Positions 13,923 through 18,880 of a stretch of DNA of 18,880 bases are shown here, piece after piece (position 1 is the stretch's first letter; the number at the start of each line of letters is the position of its first letter). Source of the DNA: CAYRIF01 sp964424205 (GTDB lineage Bacteria; Bacteroidota; Bacteroidia; Cytophagales; Cyclobacteriaceae); the NCBI GenBank assembly GCA_964424205.1, contig CAYRIF010000038.1, positions 1 to 18,880 on the forward strand, given 5' to 3'. The position numbers and the translations under genes are program-made. The notes under the pieces were generated by a model. That model was not told the DNA's origin. It ran no database searches and was given only the letters and a program-made list of their open reading frames with translations.

Positions 13923-14765
13923 ATGTCTTGGTTTAAAAGAAAGGAAAAAGGAGTTAAAACTCCAACAGAAGCGAAAAAGGAAGCCCCTGATGGGTTGTGG
14001 TATAAGTCGCCTAAGACGGGGAAAATTTACCATACACGTGAACTAAAAAACAACTCTTATGTATGTACTGATGATGGCTATCATGTAAGGGTTGGCGCTA
14101 CAGAATACTTTGAGATATTATTTGATGACAATAAATTTACGGAACTTGATGCAGCTTTAACTTCTGCCGATCCGCTTAATTTCACCGATAGCAAATCTTA
14201 TAAAAAACGAATAGTAGCATCACAAGAAAAGACTGGCTTAACAGATGCGCTCCGGGCTGCCCACGGAAAAATGAATCAAATTGATATCGTAATTGCCTGT
14301 ATGGATTTCAAATTTATAGGTGGCTCAATGGGTTCAGTAGTTGGTGAGAAAATTGCAAGGGCCATTAATTATGCCTTGAAAAAGAAAATTCCATTTTTGA
14401 TGATTTCAAGATCAGGAGGTGCTCGGATGATGGAAGCAGGCTTTTCACTCATGCAAATGGCTAAAACGGCTGCGCGGTTGGCGCTTTTGGCGGAAGCCAA
14501 AGTACCTTATATTTCGCTAATGACAGACCCTACAACTGGTGGCGTAACCGCTTCATATGCCATGCTAGGCGATTTTAATATTGCTGAACCTGAAGCATTG
14601 ATTGGTTTTGCCGGACCAAGGGTGATAAGAGAAACAATAGGAAAAGATTTGCCAAAAGGATTTCAAAGTTCAGAATTTTTATTAGAGCACGGTTTTCTGG
14701 ATTTTATTGTGGATAGAAGAGATTTGAAAAATCGCTTGACTACGCTTTTGAAAATGGTAAAGTAA
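13923..14765 (+). CDS. accD: Acetyl-CoA carboxylase carboxyltransferase subunit beta
   Basis: The beta half of the carboxyltransferase that, with AccA, moves CO2 from biotinylated AccB to acetyl-CoA to form malonyl-CoA, the first step of fatty-acid synthesis. The 280-aa protein has the crotonase-like core with oxyanion and CoA-binding loops FIGGSMGSVVGEK (131-143), SRSGGARMMEAG (163-173) and TDPTTGGVTASYAMLGD (201-217). The N-terminal zinc ribbon of E. coli AccD is present in outline but its CxxC pairs are S29-P-K-T32 and C48-T-D-D51, so three of four ligands are missing and zinc cannot bind normally. From memory this is common in Bacteroidota AccD. accA is not in the window. The start at 13923 gives the family N-terminus MSWFKRKEKG. 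Confidence 0.95.
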   Translation: MSWFKRKEKGVKTPTEAKKEAPDGLWYKSPKTGKIYHTRELKNNSYVCTDDGYHVRVGATEYFEILFDDNKFTELDAALTSADPLNFTDSKSYKKRIVASQEKTGLTDALRAAHGKMNQIDIVIACMDFKFIGGSMGSVVGEKIARAINYALKKKIPFLMISRSGGARMMEAGFSLMQMAKTAARLALLAEAKVPYISLMTDPTTGGVTASYAMLGDFNIAEPEALIGFAGPRVIRETIGKDLPKGFQSSEFLLEHGFLDFIVDRRDLKNRLTTLLKMVK

Positions 14766-14775
14766 TCCACTCCTC

Positions 14776-14793
14776 TCCCGATAATTATCGGGA
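14776..14793. repeat. 18-bp perfect palindrome downstream of accD
   Basis: TCCCGATAATTATCGGGA is fully self-complementary and begins 11 nt after the accD stop. There is no T run after it, so it is not a normal intrinsic terminator. It resembles short GC-capped extragenic palindromes that recur in Bacteroidota genomes, but recurrence cannot be tested here. Confidence 0.6.
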
Positions 14794-14851
14794 TGTTCCG
14801 AGGTCTCCTTAATATTACAAAGGATTTTTAATGCCTATTTAAACTATTAAA

Positions 14852-15829
14852 ATGCGCCTAATTTCACACCCTGTACTATGCAACTACTATGTCACCTACA
14901 GGTGCAATGCAAAATGTGGGTTTTGTGATATTTGGGAGAAGCCATCTCCTTATGTGACCTTAGAAAATGTTGAAGAAAACCTCAATAGCCTTAAAAAACT
15001 CGGCGTAAAAGTAATCGACTTCACAGGCGGCGAGCCGCTATTGCACCGGCAGCTCGATCAGTTTCTACAATTAGCAAAAGACAAAAAATTCATCACCACC
15101 GTAACCACAAACTGCATGCTGTACCCAAAGTATGCAGAAAAACTCAAGGGAAAAATTGATATGCTCCATTTTTCGCTGGACTCACCTGATAGGGAAAAAC
15201 ACAATGAATCCCGAGGTGTTGCGTGCTATGATTTCGTCATAAATTCCATTAAACTTGCCAAAGATTTAGGAGAAAGACCAGATATTATTTTTACTGTTTT
15301 CGAAGATAATATAGATGAAATTGAGGTTGTCTATAGTGAGATTTGTATTCCCAACGATTTAATTCTAATCCTCAACCCTGTTTTTGATTACAGTGACATA
15401 AAAACCCAAAGCAATTTTTCTGAAGATGCATTAAGCGAAATTACTCGTTGGGGAAAAAAGAAAAATGTCTATTTAAATGATGCGTTTATTTCCTTGCGGC
15501 TCGATGGGGGCAATCATATTGACAAACCCGTGTGCAAAGCAGCAAGTAGTACGATTGTTATTTCTCCCGAAAACAAACTGATATTGCCTTGTTATCACCT
15601 GGGCATGAAGGCATTTCAAATTAACGGAAATTTACATGCGCTGCACAAATCAGCAGCAGTAAAGGAACTAATCAAACTAGAAGGCAGGCTGCCTGAATGC
15701 GAGGGATGCACCATCAACTGCTATATGCAACCCTCATTTGCTGTGGAAATGAATAAATATTGGTGGAAAGCGCTACCAAGTACTTTAAAATACAATTTTA
15801 ATAAGGGCACCTGGCAGGAGTTAATCTAG
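14852..15829 (+). CDS. Radical SAM protein with SPASM-like C-terminal cysteines
   Basis: A 325-aa enzyme with the radical SAM cluster motif CNAKCGFC (Cys18, Cys22, Cys25), binding a 4Fe-4S cluster that cleaves S-adenosylmethionine. DFTGGEPLL (56-64) is the SAM-binding GGE loop, and FSLDSPDREKHNESRG (107-122) is the conserved strand-4/5 region. A second cysteine set follows in the C-terminal third: Cys228, Cys247 (LPCYH), Cys283, Cys286 and Cys290 (CEGCTINC), like SPASM/twitch auxiliary cluster ligands. Such proteins modify peptides or act on other substrates; no precursor peptide or partner is adjacent, so the substrate is unknown. It is 86 bp after accD, with a palindrome between, and 125 bp before nqrF, so probably a separate transcript. 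Confidence 0.85.
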   Translation: MRLISHPVLCNYYVTYRCNAKCGFCDIWEKPSPYVTLENVEENLNSLKKLGVKVIDFTGGEPLLHRQLDQFLQLAKDKKFITTVTTNCMLYPKYAEKLKGKIDMLHFSLDSPDREKHNESRGVACYDFVINSIKLAKDLGERPDIIFTVFEDNIDEIEVVYSEICIPNDLILILNPVFDYSDIKTQSNFSEDALSEITRWGKKKNVYLNDAFISLRLDGGNHIDKPVCKAASSTIVISPENKLILPCYHLGMKAFQINGNLHALHKSAAVKELIKLEGRLPECEGCTINCYMQPSFAVEMNKYWWKALPSTLKYNFNKGTWQELI

Positions 15830-15903
15830 TTTAGGCTTATTTAGAACTTATATTAATGTAATAAAAATTACAATTTCACATGATGGAATTAAGTATTAAT
15901 AAA

Positions 15904-15911
15904 TATATTTG
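15904..15911 (+). promoter_or_regulatory. -7 box of the nqrF promoter
   Basis: TATATTTG is an exact TAnnTTTG, 43 nt before the nqrF start. No good -33 match exists at 19-21 nt. It supports nqrF having its own promoter rather than being read from the radical SAM gene. Confidence 0.45.
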
Positions 15912-15922
15912 TGTGCATAATA

Positions 15923-15938
15923 ATTCAAGCACTTGAAT
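15923..15938. promoter_or_regulatory. 16-bp palindrome in the nqrF leader
   Basis: ATTCAAG-CA-CTTGAAT is complementary at 14 of 16 positions and lies just downstream of the predicted -7 box, where a bound repressor would block initiation. Its regulatory role is inference. Confidence 0.35.
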
Positions 15939-15954
15939 AAAAAATAATTAGAAA

Positions 15955-17256
15955 ATGGGTTCAATCGTTATTACTTCAATATTGGCATTTGCGGCAGTGA
16001 TATTGCTGCTGGTATTTATCCTTTTATTTGCCCAGTCAAAACTTGTACAATCAGGAGATGTAAACCTTGTAATCAATGGAGATTCTAGTAATCCAGTTAC
16101 GGTTGCTGCAGGGTCAACACTTTTATCTACATTAGGCATGCAAAAAATATTATTGCCTTCAGCCTGTGGTGGTGGCGGTACCTGCGCCATGTGCAAGTGT
16201 GTTGTCGAAGAAGGTGGCGGTGATGTACTCCCCACGGAAGTTGGTCATTTGAGCAGAACAGAACAAAAAGAGCATGTGCGACTAGCTTGTCAGGTAAAAG
16301 TAAAAAATGACATGAAAATTAAAATTCCTGAAGAAATATTTGGCATTAAAAAGTGGGAATGTGAAGTTGTCTCTAATTATAACGTTGCCTCTTTTATCAA
16401 AGAATTTGTCGTAAAATTACCTGAAGGAGAAACACTAGACTTTCAGGCAGGTGGGTATATTCAAATAGATGTGCCAGCCTGTGAGGTTAATTTCAAAGAT
16501 ATGGATATTACTTCCCACCCCGAACTAGGTAGAGATCCCATGGATTTCAAGGCAGAGTGGGACAAGTTTGGTCTGTGGGATTTGAAAATGAAAAGTGATG
16601 AACCTATATACAGAGCATACTCTATGGCAAACCATCCAGCAGAAGGTAATATTGTTATGTTGGATATTAGGATAGCAACACCACCATGGGACAGGGCTAA
16701 GAACGGTTGGATGGATGTAAATCCCGGCGTATGCTCTTCCTATGTCTTTTCAAGAAAGCCTGGAGATAAAGTAACTATTTCAGGACCTTACGGAGAATTC
16801 TTTATAAAAGACACCGAAGCAGAAATGATTTATGTGGGTGGCGGTGCAGGAATGGCGCCAATGCGTTCACACTTATTCCACTTATTCCATACCTTGAAAA
16901 CAGGCAGAAAGGTCTCTTACTGGTATGGTGGAAGATCCAAAAGAGAGTTATTCTATATAGATCACTTTCGAGAAATTGAAAAACAGTTTCCCAATTTCAA
17001 ATATTATATTGTGCTTTCTGAACCGCTTCCTGAAGACAATTGGAAGGTAAAAGAAAACATAGATGCCGAAGGAGATGGGTTTACAGGCTTTGTGCATCAG
17101 GCCGTCATAGACCAATACTTAAGCAAGCATGATGCCCCTGAAGATATAGAATTCTATTTCTGTGGCCCTCCATTAATGAACAAAGCTGTAGAAAAAATGT
17201 GCGATGATTGGGGTGTGCCTCCTGAAAACGTTGCCTTTGATGATTTCGGAGGGTAG
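15955..17256 (+). CDS. nqrF: Na+-translocating NADH:quinone reductase subunit F
   Basis: The NADH-oxidising subunit of the inner-membrane Na+ pump NQR; electrons pass from NADH to FAD, a 2Fe-2S cluster, then other subunits. The 433-aa protein has a membrane anchor (residues 4-26), a ferredoxin domain with Cys71, Cys77, Cys80 (CGGGGTCAMC) and Cys112 matching V. cholerae spacing, then a ferredoxin-reductase module with FAD motif RAYSMAN (220-226), NADH motif GGGAGMAP (295-302), CGPPLMN (403-409) and the family-typical DDFGG ending. The length is slightly above the V. cholerae protein (about 408). nqrF is normally last in nqrABCDEF, yet no other nqr gene precedes it here; a radical SAM gene does. 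A terminator follows at 17279-17309. Confidence 0.96.
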   Translation: MGSIVITSILAFAAVILLLVFILLFAQSKLVQSGDVNLVINGDSSNPVTVAAGSTLLSTLGMQKILLPSACGGGGTCAMCKCVVEEGGGDVLPTEVGHLSRTEQKEHVRLACQVKVKNDMKIKIPEEIFGIKKWECEVVSNYNVASFIKEFVVKLPEGETLDFQAGGYIQIDVPACEVNFKDMDITSHPELGRDPMDFKAEWDKFGLWDLKMKSDEPIYRAYSMANHPAEGNIVMLDIRIATPPWDRAKNGWMDVNPGVCSSYVFSRKPGDKVTISGPYGEFFIKDTEAEMIYVGGGAGMAPMRSHLFHLFHTLKTGRKVSYWYGGRSKRELFYIDHFREIEKQFPNFKYYIVLSEPLPEDNWKVKENIDAEGDGFTGFVHQAVIDQYLSKHDAPEDIEFYFCGPPLMNKAVEKMCDDWGVPPENVAFDDFGG

Positions 17257-17278
17257 TCGTAAGAATACAAAGTATTTT

Positions 17279-17309
17279 AAAGAGAACGCAAATTGCTTTC
17301 TCTTTTTTT
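17279..17309 (+). terminator. Intrinsic terminator after nqrF
   Basis: AAAGAGA (17279-17285) pairs with TCTCTTT (17299-17305), with an inner GCAA/TTGC pair, followed immediately by Ts to 17309. It lies 23 nt after the nqrF stop. Confidence 0.7.
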
Positions 17310-17329
17310 ATGCTTGATAACCTAAGCCG

Positions 17330-17351
17330 TGGACTGTGTCTCCATAGTCCA
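17330..17351. repeat. 9-bp hairpin with tetraloop between nqrF and the ureohydrolase gene
   Basis: TGGACTGTG (17330-17338) pairs with CATAGTCCA (17343-17351), with one G-U wobble, around the loop TCTC. No T run follows and a terminator already lies upstream, so it is more likely a REP-like repeat or leader structure than a second terminator. Confidence 0.5.
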
Positions 17352-17406
17352 TAAAGACAAACCAGAAGAGATTCAAATTCATACACACTGAATAAAAATC
17401 TTTACC

Positions 17407-17414
17407 TAACTTTA
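17407..17414 (+). promoter_or_regulatory. Candidate -7 box for the ureohydrolase gene
   Basis: TAACTTTA, one mismatch from TAnnTTTG, lies 23 nt before the start codon at 17438. No TTG at suitable spacing, so support is modest. Confidence 0.3.
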
Positions 17415-17437
17415 CCAAAACTATAAAGCAAATCAGA

Positions 17438-18589
17438 ATGAACCTTAAACTATTCTTTTCTCCAGTTGATGCGCAAATATTTGAAGCAATTGATGATCAA
17501 AGCAGTTTTTTTCATGGTATAAGAGTAAGTAGTGACACCATGCCAGATGTCAAGGATATAGATATTGCAATCATCGGTCTCACAGAAACCAGGGGTGGTG
17601 AAGGAGAGGGGCTGGCAAAAGCTGCGGATGAGGTTAGAAAAAAACTATACAGGCTGAAAAAAGGAAATAGGCCCTGTAAAATTGTCGATTTAGGCAATAT
17701 AAACAATGGCATGGACTTAGAGGAGACGCAGAATAGGCTGCGGGAAGTTTGTGAAATGCTAATTGACAACAATATTTTGCCGCTTATTATTGGGGGCTCG
17801 CATGATTTAGATTTTGGTCAGTTTCGGGCTTATGAAGGTATGAAAAAATTAGTAAGCATCCTGAATATAGATGCCAAACTAGACATGAACGAAAAGTCAA
17901 CCCATGAAAACAACAAACATATTCACAAAATGCTTTTGCATGAGCCAAATTTCTTATTTAATTATAGCCACCTGGCGTATCAAAGCTACTTGATTGATCC
18001 TGCGCATGTTGCATTGCTGGAGAAGTTATACTTTGAAGCCTATAGGTTAGGACATTTAAGAGAGCACATTAAGGAAATGGAGCCGATTATCAGAGATGCA
18101 GACATGATGACCTTTGATGTCAGCGCCATCAAATCGGTGGATGCTCCTGGCAGCGCCGACCCTCAAGCATTCGGTTTGACGGGGGAAGAGGCATGCCAAA
18201 TTTGTTGGTACGCAGGGCTAAACGAAAAACTCAGCTCTGTTGGTTTTTATGAATACAATCCTGATTTCGATGATGATAATAAAAAGACCGCATCGGTGAT
18301 TGCCACCATGCTGTGGTATTTTGTCGAGGGTTTTTCTAACAGAAAAAATGAATTAGATTTCAAAACCAATGACTATATGAAATATGTGGTTTCCATGTCT
18401 TCAGAACCAGAGACCATCACCTTCTACAAAAGCAAACTAAGTGAAAAATGGTGGCTTGAAGTGCCTCACCCAGACCATAGCAAATATGATAGAAATAGTA
18501 TCGTCCCATGTAATTACTCCGATTATGAAGAGGCTACAAAGGGAAATGTCCCAGAAAGGTGGATTAATACCTATTCAAAGTTGCTATAA
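17438..18589 (+). CDS. Arginase-superfamily protein (Bacteroidota formimidoylglutamase-like) with one metal site altered
   Basis: A 383-aa cytoplasmic ureohydrolase-fold protein. Core motifs are IGLTETRGGEGEGLAKAADEVRKKLY (46-71), IIGGSHDLDFGQFRAY (117-132), ILNIDAKLDM (141-150), TFDVSAIKSVDAPG (225-238) and VGFYEYNP (268-275). Compared with arginase, His101, Asp124, Asp128 and Asp232 are kept as His122, Asp145, Asp149 and Asp227, but His126 is Lys147 and Asp234 is Ser229. All ligands of the MnA site remain, while both ligands unique to MnB are lost. Family members in Bacteroidota are commonly annotated as formimidoylglutamase (histidine degradation), but no hut gene is nearby and the canonical two-metal mechanism is not available. 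The substrate is uncertain. Confidence 0.8.
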   Translation: MNLKLFFSPVDAQIFEAIDDQSSFFHGIRVSSDTMPDVKDIDIAIIGLTETRGGEGEGLAKAADEVRKKLYRLKKGNRPCKIVDLGNINNGMDLEETQNRLREVCEMLIDNNILPLIIGGSHDLDFGQFRAYEGMKKLVSILNIDAKLDMNEKSTHENNKHIHKMLLHEPNFLFNYSHLAYQSYLIDPAHVALLEKLYFEAYRLGHLREHIKEMEPIIRDADMMTFDVSAIKSVDAPGSADPQAFGLTGEEACQICWYAGLNEKLSSVGFYEYNPDFDDDNKKTASVIATMLWYFVEGFSNRKNELDFKTNDYMKYVVSMSSEPETITFYKSKLSEKWWLEVPHPDHSKYDRNSIVPCNYSDYEEATKGNVPERWINTYSKLL

Positions 18590-18679
18590 ATTTTTTCAAA
18601 AAACACCACTTTATGATGTAATCCGACACATATTATATGCCCTACCTGCGGCACGCTCAATTTCATGTTGGAATTAATA

Positions 18680-18880
18680 CTAAGGTTTTATCCTTCGCTT
18701 CAAAATTTTGCTGATATACCATCCTGCATTATCCACGGCATTTCCGATAAGACTATAATCGGAAGGGAAGCTAGGGTAAAAGCCACCAACTGAAGTAGTA
18801 AGTGCCTCTGAATCTCCTGAATAAGAAATGTATTCATCGTCAAAATCAGCGTATCCATTGATAGAAACTCCTTCTTCCTC
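18680..18880 (-). CDS. C-terminal end of an unidentified protein, cut by the window edge
   Basis: An open minus-strand frame enters from the right edge and runs 66 codons to a TAG at 18680-18682. The visible part begins EEEGVSINGYADFDDEYISY, is acidic and aromatic-rich, then reads GGFYPSFPSDYSLIGNAVDNAG and ends in a basic tail KILKRRIKP. No family recognised. It converges with the ureohydrolase gene, with 90 bp between stops. That the frame is a real gene is supported by its unbroken length to the edge and absence of a competing plus-strand gene. Confidence 0.55.
   Translation of the reverse strand, partial: EEEGVSINGYADFDDEYISYSGDSEALTTSVGGFYPSFPSDYSLIGNAVDNAGWYISKILKRRIKP

Noticed and set aside
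17105..17386. 93-codon minus-strand frame over the end of nqrF
   Set aside because: It is a shadow of a conserved nqrF segment and spans its terminator.
18441..18677. 78-codon plus-strand frame overlapping the ureohydrolase end
   Set aside because: It is an alternative frame of a well-supported gene with no recognisable motif.
1..18880. CRISPR array, tRNA/rRNA, intact transposase, phage or defence genes
   Set aside because: I looked for regularly spaced repeats, tRNA-like cloverleaves, conserved rRNA segments and typical transposase or defence motifs, and saw none in the readable sequence.

Overview
The window looks like chromosomal DNA of a Bacteroidota bacterium, probably a Cytophagales/Flammeovirgaceae-type marine relative. 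The evidence is AT-rich DNA, a SusC/SusD pair, Bacteroidota-type promoters (TTG/TTTG, about 19-21 nt, TAnnTTTG), a DUF4834 protein next to accD, a carbamoyl-phosphate synthase large chain without its C-terminal regulatory domain, an AccD without a zinc finger, and a Na+-pumping NQR subunit. The genus assignment is inference. A 10-base N run at 10609-10618 shows this is a draft assembly.

Left part (1-5951). At the edge is the first part of a GGTGFIG Rossmann-fold epimerase gene, preceded by a GbsR/MarR-type regulator; both are on the minus strand. Each has a near-identical palindrome (TTTCA-N-TA-NN-TA-N-TGAAA) immediately upstream, so this looks like an autoregulated regulator-target module. 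Next comes a three-gene minus-strand operon, susC - susD - small lipoprotein, for outer-membrane uptake of an unknown nutrient. It has a candidate promoter whose -7 box sits in the loop of an inverted repeat, and it ends in a 17-bp hairpin terminator.

Middle part (5952-10583). This holds a DUF445 membrane protein, a REP/MITE-like nested palindrome that also provides the -33 box for an unknown 167-aa gene, a two-gene operon (YdjM-like membrane protein and DeoC aldolase), a secreted lysine-rich protein with a C-terminal CxxC, and a secreted SNase-fold protein that has lost most catalytic residues. Two longer gene-poor stretches follow (9169-9501 and 10003-10583). The second holds diverged repeats that may be a decayed insertion-sequence end.

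Right part (10584-18880). On the plus strand are carB (pyrimidine/arginine synthesis), a DUF4834 gene, accD (fatty-acid synthesis), a radical SAM protein with auxiliary cysteines, nqrF standing apart from the other nqr genes, and an arginase-superfamily protein missing both ligands specific to the second Mn. A convergent minus-strand gene runs off the right edge.

I did not see a clear novel defence system, CRISPR array, prophage, intact IS or tRNA/rRNA. The most informative signals are the paired operators, three enzymes with systematically altered active or metal sites, and several different REP-like palindromes between genes.
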